Source of the DNA: Marmoricola sp.
Lineage (GTDB): Bacteria > Actinomycetota > Actinomycetes > Propionibacteriales > Nocardioidaceae
Reading direction: 5' to 3'
Assembly (NCBI RefSeq): GCF_025965085.1
Contig: NZ_JAOPXP010000145.1
Location: 1-53,251, forward strand
Length of the DNA stretch: 53,251 nt
This document shows, one piece after another, positions 1-9,079 of this stretch. Every line of letters starts with the position of its first letter. The first letter of the stretch is position 1. Both the position numbers and the translations under genes were made by a program. Below the pieces are notes generated by a model, which was not told where the DNA came from, searched no databases, and saw only the letters and a list, made by a program, of their open reading frames with translations.

Positions 1-578
1 GCCCGCATCGAGGACGTGTAGTGCAGCTGGAAGCTGGAGAGCTCGACGGCGAGGACGTCGTACGGCTCGGGGTCCATCACGGCCTCGACGATCGGCAGGC
101 CGACGTTGCCGCAGGCCACGGTCCGCAGGCCGGCCGCCCGGAGCATCGCCTCGAGCATCTGCACGGTCGTGGTCTTGCCGTTGGTGCCGGTCACCGCCAG
201 CCAGGGCGCGGGATGCTCGGGGTCGCGCAGCCGCCAGGCCAGCTCGACCTCGCCCCAGATTGGGATGCCGCGCTCCCGCGCCTGCGCGAGCAGCGGCGAG
301 GACGGGGCCCACCCCGGGGAGGTGACGACCAGGTCGACGTCCTCGGGCAGCCGGTCGGTGGACCCCGGACCGAGCAGGACGGTGGCGCCGAGGATCTGCA
401 GAAGCGTCCGCTGCTCGCGGCGGTCACCGGCGGCGGACTCGTCCAGCACGGTGACCTGGGCGCCGAGGTGGGTCAGGTTGTCGGCCGCGGCGAAGCCGGA
501 GACACCCATGCCCGCCACGACGACCCGGACCCGGCTCCAGTCGCTGGTCCGCCCGAGGGTGTCGATCTGCTCGCTCAT
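1..578 (-). CDS. murD: MurD, UDP-N-acetylmuramoyl-L-alanine:D-glutamate ligase (N-terminal part, cut by window edge)
   Basis: Cytoplasmic ATP-dependent ligase that adds D-Glu to UDP-MurNAc-L-Ala in peptidoglycan precursor synthesis. About 192 residues are visible. They show an N-terminal Rossmann-like segment ([17 protein letters not shown]), the Mur-ligase ATP-binding loop [14 protein letters not shown] near residue 137, and a CGNVGLP segment followed by the ELSSFQL motif typical of MurD. The ATG overlaps the mraY TGA by four bases (ATGA), so the two are translationally coupled. The remaining C-terminal part lies beyond position 1. MurC or MurE are unlikely because the ELSSFQL motif and the order after mraY fit MurD. 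Confidence 0.95.
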   Translation of the reverse strand, partial: MSEQIDTLGRTSDWSRVRVVVAGMGVSGFAAADNLTHLGAQVTVLDESAAGDRREQRTLLQILGATVLLGPGSTDRLPEDVDLVVTSPGWAPSSPLLAQARERGIPIWGEVELAWRLRDPEHPAPWLAVTGTNGKTTTVQMLEAMLRAAGLRTVACGNVGLPIVEAVMDPEPYDVLAVELSSFQLHYTSSMR

Positions 579-1645
579 ACCCCGGCGACCCACTCGGCGT
601 AGAAGGCCCCGAGGCCAGCGGCGACGAAGATGCCGGCGATCAGCCAGAACCTGATGACCACGGTGATCTCCTCCCAGCCCAGCATCTCGAAGTGGTGGTG
701 CAGCGGCGCCATCCGGAAGAGCCGTTTGCCCTTGGTGGCCTTGAAGAACCCGACCTGCAGGATGACCGAGAGCGTCTGGATCACGAACAGGCCGCCGAGG
801 AGGGCGAGCAGGATCTCGGTGCGCGTGAGTACGGCGAAGCCCGCGAGCGCGCCACCGAGGGCCAGCGAGCCGGTGTCGCCCATGAAGATCTTGGCGGGCG
901 AGGCGTTCCACCACAGGAAGCCGAAGCACGCGCCGGTGATCGCGGCGGCCATGACGGCAAGGTCCAGGGGGTCGCGCACGTCGTAGCACTTGGGACCGGA
1001 GGCCCGTCCGCACCACTGGTTGTTCTGCCAGATGTTCACGATCGTGTAGGCGCCGAACGTCATCACCGAGGCGCCCGCTGCCAGCCCGTCCAGGCCGTCG
1101 GTGAGGTTCACCGCGTTGCTGGCGCCGGCGATCATCACCCAGATGAAGATCACCAGGACGAACGAGGGCAGCACGAGGTCGCGCGGCTCCCGGATGAACG
1201 AGATCGCGTGGCCCGCAGGCGTCCGGAACCGGTCGTCCTCCATCCACGGCGAGATCGCCAGCGAACCGAAGACCAGCGCGACGAAGGTCTGGCCGATGAA
1301 CTTCGCCCGGCTGCGCAGGCCGAGGCTGCGCTGGCGCGAGATCTTGATGTAGTCGTCGAGGAAGCCGACCGTGCCCAGCCCCACGAACAAGAAGATGAGC
1401 AGCATGACCGAGGCACTGGGACGGTTGCCGGTGACGAAGGTCGCGATGAAGTAGGCGAGCACCGAGGACAGCACGATCACCAGGCCGCCCATGGTGGGCG
1501 TTCCCCGCTTCGTGTGGTGGGTGGTCGGTCCGTCGTCGCGGATCAACTGGCCGTAGCCGTGCTTGGCGAGCACGATGATGGCGTACCTGGTCCCGACGAG
1601 CGTCAGGACCAACGACAGGCCACCGGCCAGCAGGATCGCTTTCAA
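575..1645 (-). CDS. mraY: MraY, phospho-MurNAc-pentapeptide transferase
   Basis: Integral membrane enzyme that moves phospho-MurNAc-pentapeptide to undecaprenyl phosphate, making lipid I. The 356-residue product has the usual family length and about ten hydrophobic helices. Diagnostic motifs are [37 protein letters not shown] and the MAPLHHHFE signature. The chosen start is TTG at 1645, giving the normal MKAILLAGG beginning. It overlaps the murF TGA (TTGA) and has a GAGAGGAG ribosome site inside the murF end. An open frame runs further upstream but has no MraY-like sequence. Downstream overlap with murD is ATGA. Confidence 0.96.
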   Translation of the reverse strand: MKAILLAGGLSLVLTLVGTRYAIIVLAKHGYGQLIRDDGPTTHHTKRGTPTMGGLVIVLSSVLAYFIATFVTGNRPSASVMLLIFLFVGLGTVGFLDDYIKISRQRSLGLRSRAKFIGQTFVALVFGSLAISPWMEDDRFRTPAGHAISFIREPRDLVLPSFVLVIFIWVMIAGASNAVNLTDGLDGLAAGASVMTFGAYTIVNIWQNNQWCGRASGPKCYDVRDPLDLAVMAAAITGACFGFLWWNASPAKIFMGDTGSLALGGALAGFAVLTRTEILLALLGGLFVIQTLSVILQVGFFKATKGKRLFRMAPLHHHFEMLGWEEITVVIRFWLIAGIFVAAGLGAFYAEWVAGV

Positions 1646-3069
1646 CTCACAGGCTCCTCTCTGTCGCTGTGTTCGTCCGGTCCGTCGAGGAGCATGTCGG
1701 CGACCCGTTCGAGCCGCCCGCCACGCGACGCCTTGATGAGCACGACGTCGGAGCCGGCCACATTCTCGCGCAGCCACTCACCGGCCTGTGTGGTGGTGTC
1801 GACGTGGCGTGTCCTCTCGTCCTGCCCGCGCATCTCCACGAGCGCGTCGTACACCCCGCGGGCGTCGGCTCCGACCACCACGACGACGTCGATGGCCAGC
1901 CGGTCGGCCAGCAGCCCGACCTGTCGGTGCTCCTCGCCTGCGTCGTCCCCGAGCTCGCGCATCTCCCCCAGCACCGCGACCGTCCGGCGCCCGGAGCCGC
2001 CCATGCGCGCGAGGGTCTGCAGCGCGGCCCGCATCGAGTCGGGGTTGGCGTTGTAGGCGTCGTTGACGACGACCAGGCCATCGGCTCGCTCGAGCAGCTG
2101 CATCCGCCACCTCGAGAGGTGGTCGATCGAGCGGAGGCTGGCCGTGATCTCCGCGAACGGCCTTCCGGCGGCCAGGGCGGTCGCCGTCACCGCGGCTGCG
2201 TTGAGCGCCTGGTGCTCCCCCAGGAGGCGCAGGGAGACGTGTTCGACGGCGCCCTCGTGGGTGAGGTCGAAGGACGGCCGCCCGACGTCGTCGAGGTGGA
2301 CCTCACCGAGGCGCACCCCGGAGGCCCCGGAACGTCCGAACGTCAGCACGTGAGCGGTCGTTCGGTCGGCCATGGCCGCGACGAGCGGGTCGTCGAGGTT
2401 GAGCACCGCGCTGCCGTCGGGGCGGAGGGCCTCGACCAGCTCGCCCTTGGCCACCGCGATCTGTGCCTGCGACCCGAACTCCCCGATGTGCGCCTTGCCG
2501 ACGTTGAGTACCAGGGAGACGTCGGGCGGGGCGATGGCGCACAGCTCGGCCAGGTGGCCGACGCCCCGGGCCCCCATCTCCAGCACCAGGTAGCGCGTGT
2601 GCTCGTCGAGACCGAGGACGGTGAGCGGGAGCCCGAGCTCGTTGTTGAAAGACCCTGCGGTCGCCACGGTCGGAGCGCCGTCGGCCAGGACCCTGGCCAG
2701 CATGTCCTTGGCGGTGGTCTTGCCCTGCGAGCCGGTGACCGCGACGACGGTCAGCGGGGAACGCCTCTCCCGGCGTCGGGCGAGGACGACGCGTGCGAGC
2801 TCCTGCAGCGCCGCGCGGGTGTCGGCCACCAGCACGCTCGGCGCACCGGTCGCACGCGTGCCCAGCACGGCAGCGGCACCGCCCCGGACCGCCGCCGGCG
2901 CGAAGTCGTGCCCGTCGACGCGCTCGCCCTCGAAGGCGACGAAGAGGCCGCCCGGCAGGGGGTTGCGGCTGTCCAGGAACGCCGGAGCGGTGACCTCGAC
3001 CCCACCCGGAGCGTCCACCACGGCGCCGCCCACGATGTCCGCGATCTCCTCGAGCGTCAGGGTGATCAC
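1642..3069 (-). CDS. murF: MurF, UDP-MurNAc-tripeptide:D-Ala-D-Ala ligase
   Basis: Cytoplasmic ligase that completes the UDP-MurNAc-pentapeptide. The product is 475 aa, normal for the family. The N-terminal substrate domain ([24 protein letters not shown]) is followed by the ATP loop [13 protein letters not shown] near residue 110 and the MurF-type [15 protein letters not shown] motif near residue 338. The start is GTG at 3069, which overlaps the murE stop as GTGA. Its stop in turn overlaps the TTG start of mraY, so murE-murF-mraY-murD form an uninterrupted coupled chain. Confidence 0.96.
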   Translation of the reverse strand: MITLTLEEIADIVGGAVVDAPGGVEVTAPAFLDSRNPLPGGLFVAFEGERVDGHDFAPAAVRGGAAAVLGTRATGAPSVLVADTRAALQELARVVLARRRERRSPLTVVAVTGSQGKTTAKDMLARVLADGAPTVATAGSFNNELGLPLTVLGLDEHTRYLVLEMGARGVGHLAELCAIAPPDVSLVLNVGKAHIGEFGSQAQIAVAKGELVEALRPDGSAVLNLDDPLVAAMADRTTAHVLTFGRSGASGVRLGEVHLDDVGRPSFDLTHEGAVEHVSLRLLGEHQALNAAAVTATALAAGRPFAEITASLRSIDHLSRWRMQLLERADGLVVVNDAYNANPDSMRAALQTLARMGGSGRRTVAVLGEMRELGDDAGEEHRQVGLLADRLAIDVVVVVGADARGVYDALVEMRGQDERTRHVDTTTQAGEWLRENVAGSDVVLIKASRGGRLERVADMLLDGPDEHSDREEPVS

Positions 3070-4607
3070 GTGTCGCCACCTCGCTCGGCGAGGGCGGCGC
3101 GGAGCTCGTCACGGTCGTCGAACGGGTGCACGGTGCCGGCGACCTCCTGGCCCGTCTCGTGGCCCTTCCCGGCGATGATCACGGTGTCCCCCGGTCCGGC
3201 CATCTCCACGGCCCGCCGGATCGCCGTACGCCGGTCGCCGATCTCGAGCACCTCGGCGTCGCCTCCGGGCTCCACCCCGGCCAGCACTGCCGCGCGGATC
3301 GTCGCGGGGTCCTCCGTGCGGGGGTTGTCGTCGGTGACGACGAGCACGTCGGCCAGGAGGGCGCCGATCTCGCCCATCAGCGGCCGCTTGCCCCTGTCGC
3401 GGTCACCCCCGGCCCCGATGACCAGGACCAGGCGTCCGGTGGTCAGCGGACGGAGGGCGCTCAGCGCAGCCGCCACCGCATCGGGCTTGTGCGCGTAGTC
3501 GACGACCGCGAGGAAGTCCTGACCGGAGTCCACCTGCTCGAGCCGACCCGGCACCCCGCCGCTGCGCGCGATGCCGTCGGCGACCATGCGTGGGTCCAGT
3601 CCCGCCTCACCGGCCAGGGCGATGGCGCAGAGCGCGTTCGCCACGTTGAAGTCCCCGGTCAGTGACACGCGGGTGGGGATCCGCTCGCCCGACGGGGTGA
3701 CGACGGTGAACCCCGAGCCTGCGCGCTCCAGCGAGACGTCCTCCGCCCGCCAGTCGGCCTCGGCTCCGGTCGGGGAGAAGGTGGCCATCGGCACGAGCGC
3801 CTCGTCGAGCAGGCGACGCCCGAACGCGTCGTCGACGTTGGTGAGTCCGCGGCTGGCGCGCTCGGGGGTGAACAGCGAGGCCTTCGCCGCGAAGTAGTCC
3901 TCCACGTCGGTGTGGAAGTCGAGGTGGTCGCGTCCGAGGTTGAGGAACGCGGCGACGTCGAAGACGACACCCGCGACCCGGCCCATCACCAGCGCGTGGC
4001 TGGAGACCTCCATGGCGCAGGCAGTGACGCGCTGCTCCACCATGGCCGCGAAGAGCGCATGCAGGTCGGGTGCCTCCGGAGTGGTCAGCGCCGTCTTGAC
4101 GTCCTTCCCGGCGATGCGGGTGCCGACGGTGCCGACCACGGCTGCCCTCACCCCGGCCACGCTCAGTCCGCCCTCGAGCAGCCGGGTGGTCGTCGTCTTG
4201 CCCTGGGTGCCCGTCACGGCCATCAGGGTGAGCGCGCGAGCAGGGTCACCGTAGAGGTGGGCCGCGAGGCTGCCCAGCACCGAGCGCGGACGCTCGAGGA
4301 CGAGCAGCGGGACGTCCGCGTCACCGATGATCCGCGCGCCCTCCTCGTCGGTCAGGACGGCGACTGCTCCGGCCGCGACCGCATCAGCGGTGTACGCCGC
4401 CCCGTGGGCGCGGCTGCCGGGAAGTGCGGCGTAGATGTCCCCCGCCTGGACACGCTGCGAGCTCAGCGACAACCCCGTCACGGTCACCGCCTCGTCCCCT
4501 GTCCCGGCCCCTGTCCCGGGCCTGAGGTCGGCGCCGGTCCAGGCGGTCACCTGCGCCAGCGGGGTCCGGGGAGGGGCCGCGGGGCGGGTGGGGTTCAGCT
4601 CCGGCAC
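3066..4607 (-). CDS. murE: MurE, UDP-MurNAc-dipeptide:diaminopimelate ligase
   Basis: Adds the third residue to the peptidoglycan stem peptide in the cytoplasm. The 513-aa product carries the ATP loop VTGTQGKTTTTRLL near residue 135, TTPEAP and MEVSSHAL motifs, and the C-terminal DDNPRTEDP motif. The DNPR signature is associated with diaminopimelate-adding rather than lysine-adding MurE. The sequence cannot distinguish the meso from the LL isomer (Nocardioidaceae use LL-DAP). GTG start. It lies 9 nt after ftsI and overlaps murF by GTGA. Confidence 0.96.
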   Translation of the reverse strand: MPELNPTRPAAPPRTPLAQVTAWTGADLRPGTGAGTGDEAVTVTGLSLSSQRVQAGDIYAALPGSRAHGAAYTADAVAAGAVAVLTDEEGARIIGDADVPLLVLERPRSVLGSLAAHLYGDPARALTLMAVTGTQGKTTTTRLLEGGLSVAGVRAAVVGTVGTRIAGKDVKTALTTPEAPDLHALFAAMVEQRVTACAMEVSSHALVMGRVAGVVFDVAAFLNLGRDHLDFHTDVEDYFAAKASLFTPERASRGLTNVDDAFGRRLLDEALVPMATFSPTGAEADWRAEDVSLERAGSGFTVVTPSGERIPTRVSLTGDFNVANALCAIALAGEAGLDPRMVADGIARSGGVPGRLEQVDSGQDFLAVVDYAHKPDAVAAALSALRPLTTGRLVLVIGAGGDRDRGKRPLMGEIGALLADVLVVTDDNPRTEDPATIRAAVLAGVEPGGDAEVLEIGDRRTAIRRAVEMAGPGDTVIIAGKGHETGQEVAGTVHPFDDRDELRAALAERGGDT

Positions 4608-4616
4608 GAGGCGAGG

Positions 4617-6413
4617 TTATCCATGGTTGCGGGGACGCCACTTGGTGGGAAGGGTCGACGGCGCGGTGCCGGTCGGCGGGACGGCGTACTTCTGGAGGAC
4701 GTAGCTGAGGACCTTCCGGAACACCGGTCCGGCGGTGCCGCCACCGCTGGCGCCGTCCATGGGGCGCTTGATCACGACGTACACGGTGAAGCGGGGCTTG
4801 TCGGCGGGGGCGAATCCGGCGAAGGAGACGGCGAGGCCACCGTCGGCGTAGCAGTTGCACGCGCCGCCGACCTCCTGGGCCGTTCCGGTCTTGCCGGCCA
4901 CGCGGTAGCCCGGGATGCCGGCGCCCGGCGCCGTGCCGACGTCCTGGGTGGTCACCAGCTCCATCATCTCGGCGGTCTGGCGGGCTGCCTCGGGGCTGAC
5001 GACCGTACGACGGGTGGTCGTGGCGGTGCCGACCTCGTTGCCGGAGGAGGTGGTCGCCCGACCCTCGACCAGGCTCGGGCTGACGAGCTGTCCCGAGTTG
5101 GCGACCGTGTTCACCGCGGTCGCCATCTGGAGGGCGTTGACCGAGACACCCTGGCCGAAGGCGATCTGGGCACGTGTCAGCGACGACCACTGGTCGCGTG
5201 GGGGCAGCAGGCCGCGGGTCTCACCGGGCATGCCGATGTCGGTCTTCTGGCCCAGGCCGAACTTGTCGAGGTAGCTCCACAGCTGCTCGGGGGTGAACTC
5301 CGTCGCCGCCATGGCGGTGCCGATGTTGGAGGAGCGGGCGATGACGCCCGCCATCGTCAGGTGGATGGTGCCGTGGTTGAACCAGTCGCCGATCTTGCGG
5401 TCGAGGACGGGCAGCACCGGGGGTACCGTGAACCGGGTCTGCGGCGTGACCTTGCCGGCGTCGATGAGGGCGGAGGCCGTCAGCACCTTCTCGACCGAGC
5501 CGGGCTCGTAGACGTCACTCAGTGCCCGGGTGCCGAGGTCCTTGACGTTGGCCCTGCCCGGCTTGTTGGCATCGAACGTCGGGTAGTCGGCCAGGGCCAG
5601 GATCTCCCCGGTGCGGCTGTCCATCACCACCGCGGCCCCCGACTCGGCCTTGGACTGCTCGACGGCGGTGCGCAGGACGCGCGAGCTGTACCACTGGACG
5701 TCGCGGTCGATGGTGAGCGTCAGGTCCTGGCCGTCGACCGGCTTGACCTCGCTGTTGTCACCGAGCGGGATCCGGTTGCCACCGCCCACCTCGTAGGTCT
5801 CCGAGCCGTCCTTGCCCGCCAGGAGCTTGTTGAAGCTGCGCTCGAGGCCACCGGAGAACTTCGCGGGGTCGTCGGAGAGGTAGCCGATCAGGTTGGCGCC
5901 GACATCCCCGGCCGGGTAGGTGCGCAGGGGGTCCGAGCGGGTGTCGAGACCGACGTACTCGTGCTGCCTCAGCTGGTCCATGACGCTGGAGGCGAGCGTC
6001 GAGGGGACGCGGCGGGCGACGTAGACGAACCGGACCTGGTCGTTCTTCTTGGTCAGCTTGGAGAGGACGTCGAAGTAGTCGAGGCCCAGGCGCTCGGAGA
6101 GGATCTTCGCGATCGCCTCGGCGTTGGGTGTCGTCCGCGTCGGGTCGGCGACGATCATCACTCCGGCGACGGACTCAGCGAGCGGGACGCCGTTGCGGTC
6201 GAGGATGCGGCCACGCTTGGCCGGCAGCTCGATGGAGACCAGTCCGGCCTGCGCAGCCCGGGTGGCGTAGGCCTTGGAGTCGATCCCCTGCAGCTGGAAC
6301 AGTCGTGCGCCGAACAGCGACAGCAGCATCGCGATGACCAGCAGGCCGATCCTGAGCCGCACGTGCGAGGAACCGCGCAGGCTGCCCGATCGCCTGGACT
6401 GGGGACGTGTCAA
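4617..6413 (-). CDS. ftsI: FtsI/PBP3, septal peptidoglycan transpeptidase (class B PBP)
   Basis: Membrane-anchored D,D-transpeptidase that cross-links septal peptidoglycan with FtsW. The 598-aa protein has a short Arg-rich cytoplasmic tail, one transmembrane segment (about residues 20-40), a dimerisation domain (about 60-220) and a transpeptidase domain. Active-site motifs are SVEK (Ser306-Lys309), SSN (361-363) and KTGT (508-511). A CNC pair at 519-521 may be redox-active or metal-binding, but this is unproven. Translation appears to begin at TTG 6413, which overlaps the stop of the FtsL-like gene (TTGA), with GGAG just upstream. Confidence 0.95.
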   Translation of the reverse strand: MTRPQSRRSGSLRGSSHVRLRIGLLVIAMLLSLFGARLFQLQGIDSKAYATRAAQAGLVSIELPAKRGRILDRNGVPLAESVAGVMIVADPTRTTPNAEAIAKILSERLGLDYFDVLSKLTKKNDQVRFVYVARRVPSTLASSVMDQLRQHEYVGLDTRSDPLRTYPAGDVGANLIGYLSDDPAKFSGGLERSFNKLLAGKDGSETYEVGGGNRIPLGDNSEVKPVDGQDLTLTIDRDVQWYSSRVLRTAVEQSKAESGAAVVMDSRTGEILALADYPTFDANKPGRANVKDLGTRALSDVYEPGSVEKVLTASALIDAGKVTPQTRFTVPPVLPVLDRKIGDWFNHGTIHLTMAGVIARSSNIGTAMAATEFTPEQLWSYLDKFGLGQKTDIGMPGETRGLLPPRDQWSSLTRAQIAFGQGVSVNALQMATAVNTVANSGQLVSPSLVEGRATTSSGNEVGTATTTRRTVVSPEAARQTAEMMELVTTQDVGTAPGAGIPGYRVAGKTGTAQEVGGACNCYADGGLAVSFAGFAPADKPRFTVYVVIKRPMDGASGGGTAGPVFRKVLSYVLQKYAVPPTGTAPSTLPTKWRPRNHG

Positions 6414-7027
6414 CGGGTTGCTCCGGAGTTGGCCTGGGTGCTGGCCTTCTTCCTACCGCCTTCGCGGGTCACGTTGGTGGAGGTGCCGGGGGTGTCGGTG
6501 CCCGAAGTCTTCTGGAGCTTCTTCGGAACCTTCGCGATCACGGTCTTCGGCTTGATCGATTCGGGGAGCTCGGAGGGCAGGGGGTTGATGCGGACGGCGT
6601 CGGCCGGGGAGGAGGGGGTGGGGTTGCCCAGGACGCGGCCGTCACCGATCCGGATGAACGCGGGCTGTGCGGGAGCCACCATGCCGAGCGCCTTCGCTGC
6701 GGACGCGAGCCGCTGGGGCTCCCGGAGCCTGTCCAGCTCCATGTTCAGCGACTGCTCCCTGGCGGTCAGGTCGTTCACCTGGCCCTGGAGGGCCGTGGCC
6801 TTGAAGGAGGCCTGCTGCATGTTGGTGTTGAACATCAGCAGGCCGACCACGCCGCCGGCCAGCATCACCAGGACGAGCACCGCGAAGGGCGTGCGCGCGG
6901 CCTGGGTGCGGCCGAGCTGGCGCCGCGGCGGGACCACGGTGAGGCGAGCACGCTCGACCGCTGCTTCGGCGAAGCGAGGGACGCGGGTGCGTGCCCCGGC
7001 CCTGGCTGAGTTGATCAAGCTGCTCAT
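6410..7027 (-). CDS. ftsL: FtsL-like septum formation protein
   Basis: Small bitopic divisome protein of 205 aa. A basic cytoplasmic N-terminus (about 1-45) is followed by one transmembrane helix ([21 protein letters not shown], about residues 47-67) and a short coiled-coil stretch rich in Gln/Leu. It ends in a Pro/Ser/Thr/Lys-rich tail. Sequence similarity in this family is low. The assignment rests on topology and on its place between rsmH and ftsI, where actinobacterial ftsL genes sit. The ATG overlaps the rsmH stop (ATGA). A longer upstream frame exists but is the rsmH shadow. Confidence 0.75.
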   Translation of the reverse strand: MSSLINSARAGARTRVPRFAEAAVERARLTVVPPRRQLGRTQAARTPFAVLVLVMLAGGVVGLLMFNTNMQQASFKATALQGQVNDLTAREQSLNMELDRLREPQRLASAAKALGMVAPAQPAFIRIGDGRVLGNPTPSSPADAVRINPLPSELPESIKPKTVIAKVPKKLQKTSGTDTPGTSTNVTREGGRKKASTQANSGATR

Positions 7028-7989
7028 GCTGCGACCCCTGGGTTGGTGTTGACGCGTTCGACGGCGCGCAGCCGGACGGAGGCTGCGCGCGGGTTCTCTT
7101 CGATCTCCGCCGCGGAGGCCTTCTCCGCACCCCTGGTCAGGTTGCGAAGCGGCGGCTCGTGTCCGGCCGGTACGACGGGAAGGTCGTGGGGGACCCGCGT
7201 CGTCGTGCCGGCGGCGAAGGCGCCCTTGACGAGGCGGTCCTCGAGCGAGTGGTAGCTCATCACCACGACGCGGCCACCGACGCCGATCGAGGAGATCGCC
7301 GCGGGGATCGCACGGCGCAGCGCACCCAGCTCGTCGTTGACCTCGATGCGCAGGGCCTGGAAGGTGCGCTTGGCCGGGTGTCCGCCCGTACGCCGGGCCG
7401 GCGCGGGGATCGTGTCCCGCAGGAGCTCGACCAGCCGTGCCGAGTCGGTGAACGGCTCGGTCTCCCTGGCCCTGACGATCGCGCGGGCGATCTGGCGGGA
7501 GAACTTCTCCTCCCCGTAGCTGCGCAGGATGCGGGCGAGCTCGGCGGCCGAGTAGGTGTTGAGGACGTCGGCGGCGGTGGGTCCCTCGCTGTCGTCCATC
7601 CGCATGTCCAGCGGCGCGTTCTCGGCATAGGCGAAGCCGCGCTCGCGGACGTCGAGCTGCATGGAGGAGACGCCGAGGTCGAAGAGGATGCCGTCCGCGG
7701 ACTCGATGCCCAGATCGTCGAGCACGGCGGGAATCTCGTCGTACACCGCGTGCACGAGGGTGGTGCGGCCCTCGAAGGGAGCGAGGCGCGCGCCTGCCAG
7801 CTCCAGCGCGTGCGGGTCGCGGTCGACGCCGACGACGTGGGCCTGGGGGCACCGGTCGAGGACAGCCTCGGAGTGGCCGCCGAGGCCGAGGGTGGCGTCC
7901 ACGAAGACCGAGCCCGGGCTCTCGAGGGCAGGCGCCACCAGGGCGACGACCCGGTCGAGAAGCACCGGGACGTGGGTGGGAGTGGTCAT
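7024..7989 (-). CDS. rsmH: RsmH, 16S rRNA (cytosine-1402 N4)-methyltransferase
   Basis: SAM-dependent methyltransferase that modifies 16S rRNA C1402 near the P-site (the former MraW). The 321-aa product is normal size. Family motifs are [10 protein letters not shown] at the N-terminus, the SAM-binding [35 protein letters not shown], and [11 protein letters not shown] and [13 protein letters not shown] towards the C-terminus. The ATG start lies 12 nt after the 45-codon membrane-protein gene, and the stop overlaps ftsL (ATGA). Confidence 0.97.
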   Translation of the reverse strand: MTTPTHVPVLLDRVVALVAPALESPGSVFVDATLGLGGHSEAVLDRCPQAHVVGVDRDPHALELAGARLAPFEGRTTLVHAVYDEIPAVLDDLGIESADGILFDLGVSSMQLDVRERGFAYAENAPLDMRMDDSEGPTAADVLNTYSAAELARILRSYGEEKFSRQIARAIVRARETEPFTDSARLVELLRDTIPAPARRTGGHPAKRTFQALRIEVNDELGALRRAIPAAISSIGVGGRVVVMSYHSLEDRLVKGAFAAGTTTRVPHDLPVVPAGHEPPLRNLTRGAEKASAAEIEENPRAASVRLRAVERVNTNPGVAA

Positions 7990-8001
7990 GGTCGAGAGGC
8001 C

Positions 8002-8139
8002 CTAGTTCCCGAGCCGGACCATGAGCATGAGAAGGAGTGCCACCACGCAGGACGTGGCCGCCGAGAAGAGCATCACGGCGAGGGAGTCGCGCACCTCGTG
8101 CCGGACCCGTCGTGCGGGTGTCACGGTGCTGCCGCTCAT
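8002..8139 (-). CDS. 45-aa single-pass membrane protein between mraZ and rsmH
   Basis: Unrecognised small protein of 45 aa. It has a polar basic N-terminus (to about residue 18), then one hydrophobic helix (LAVMLFSAATSCVVALLLMLMV, about 20-41) and a short RLGN tail. The ATG at 8139 is preceded by GAGGGG at a usable distance. The frame stays open upstream to a GTG at 8286 (94 aa), but that extension is low-complexity and lacks a good ribosome site. The gene ends 12 nt before rsmH, so it should be co-expressed with division genes. No function is inferred beyond a membrane location. Confidence 0.7.
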   Translation of the reverse strand: MSGSTVTPARRVRHEVRDSLAVMLFSAATSCVVALLLMLMVRLGN

Positions 8140-8278
8140 CGGTTTCGACCCCTCGAGTTGCTGTGCTGGGCTTGCGAGTTCTGGACGTGCGGTTCGGGCT
8201 TGGTGCTGCTGACGGGGATCACAGGGCCAGGTTCTCCGTCCGCTCGGCTCCCGGGTGGAGGTGGAGGGAAGCGACTCA

Positions 8279-8304
8279 TCTGACACCGGGGAAGGTGCGT
8301 CAGA
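8279..8304 (-). terminator. Hairpin downstream of mraZ (possible attenuator)
   Basis: The arms TCTGAC (8279-8284) and GTCAGA (8299-8304) are perfectly complementary. An inner ACC/GGT pair extends the stem. It lies about 90 bp after the mraZ stop and before the rest of the operon. There is no T-run, so a partial or processing role is only a possibility. Confidence 0.3.
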
Positions 8305-8391
8305 GGAATCTGTGGGAGGAGCGGACGCGAGCCTCGCCCTGTGATCACCGTTGTGGAGTTGTGCCGTGCGTGGAGACGTTGCGGTCCTGCG

Positions 8392-8820
8392 TCAGAAACC
8401 GGGGAAGATCTCTTCCTGGAGGTTGGCGAAGGCCTGCTCCTGGTCGGTCGTGTAGGCGTCCCACGAGCGGGGCTCCCAGATCTCGATCCGGTCGTAGATC
8501 CCGATGACCACGGCTTCCCGGTCGAGCCCGGCGTACTTCCGCAGCTCGGGGGTGATGGTGACGCGGCCCTGCTTGTCCGGCACCTGCTCCGATGCCAGGG
8601 CGAACAACATCCGGCCGTAGGCCCGCATGCGGGCGTCGGTCTGCGACGCGTTCTGGAACTTCTCGCTGAAGACGTGGAAGTCGGCCTTCGTGCGGATGTC
8701 GAGGGCACGTTCCTGACCTCTGGTGATCACCAGGCCCTCCTTCATCTCGTCGCGGAACTTGGCCGGGAGGAACAGGCGGCCCTTGTCATCGAGCTTCGGG
8801 GTGTAGGTGCCGGAGAACAT
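8392..8820 (-). CDS. mraZ: MraZ, transcriptional regulator of the dcw cluster
   Basis: AbrB-fold DNA-binding protein, normally a ring-shaped oligomer, that represses its own operon and lies first in dcw clusters. The 142-aa product has both MraZ half-repeats: the first with LDDKGRLFLPAKFRDEM (about residues 10-26) and the second with PDKQGRVTITPELRKYAGL (about 81-99), each holding the conserved DxxGR core. The ATG is preceded by GGGGAG at 7 nt. The phased GTGG boxes just upstream are the expected autoregulatory target. Confidence 0.97.
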   Translation of the reverse strand: MFSGTYTPKLDDKGRLFLPAKFRDEMKEGLVITRGQERALDIRTKADFHVFSEKFQNASQTDARMRAYGRMLFALASEQVPDKQGRVTITPELRKYAGLDREAVVIGIYDRIEIWEPRSWDAYTTDQEQAFANLQEEIFPGF

Positions 8821-8857
8821 GCGCTGCTCCCCTCACCCCCAGAACCGCTTGGTTCCT

Positions 8858-8932
8858 CCACTTCGCACCACTTTACTCCACATCCCTCCACCGTCAACCA
8901 CATTCGGCCCACTTCCCTCCCCCGTTCACCAC
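8858..8932 (-). promoter_or_regulatory. MraZ operator: array of phased GTGG boxes over the mraZ promoter
   Basis: On the minus strand GTGG occurs at 8858-8861, 8868-8871, 8878-8881, 8888-8891 and 8898-8901, exactly every 10 bp. Two more copies are at 8909-8912 and 8929-8932. MraZ proteins are known to bind short direct repeats spaced one helical turn apart upstream of their own gene, normally about three of them. Confidence 0.75.
8870..8897 (-). promoter_or_regulatory. mraZ (dcw) promoter
   Basis: TTGACG (8892-8897) and TAAAGT (8870-8875), read on the minus strand, are separated by 16 bp and fit a sigma-70-type promoter. The implied start of transcription is about 43 nt before the mraZ ATG. 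The hexamers are interleaved with the GTGG boxes, so bound MraZ would block RNA polymerase. Confidence 0.6.
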
Positions 8933-9079
8933 GATTTGCCTCCCTCCGCAGCCCTCGCGGGTCCAGACAGGGGCGCACAGCGCACAGGCCGAAACCGGCA
9001 CGACCTTCCACGCTCACGCCTCATGTGGTCCGATGGGCTTCACTGGACCGAGAGGCAGCGCCACACTCGGCGGGGCAAA

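Noticed and set aside
3912-7052. Open frame of about 1050 codons opposite murE-ftsI-ftsL.
   Set aside because: A shadow of genes with clear catalytic motifs; no recognisable domain and no start context.
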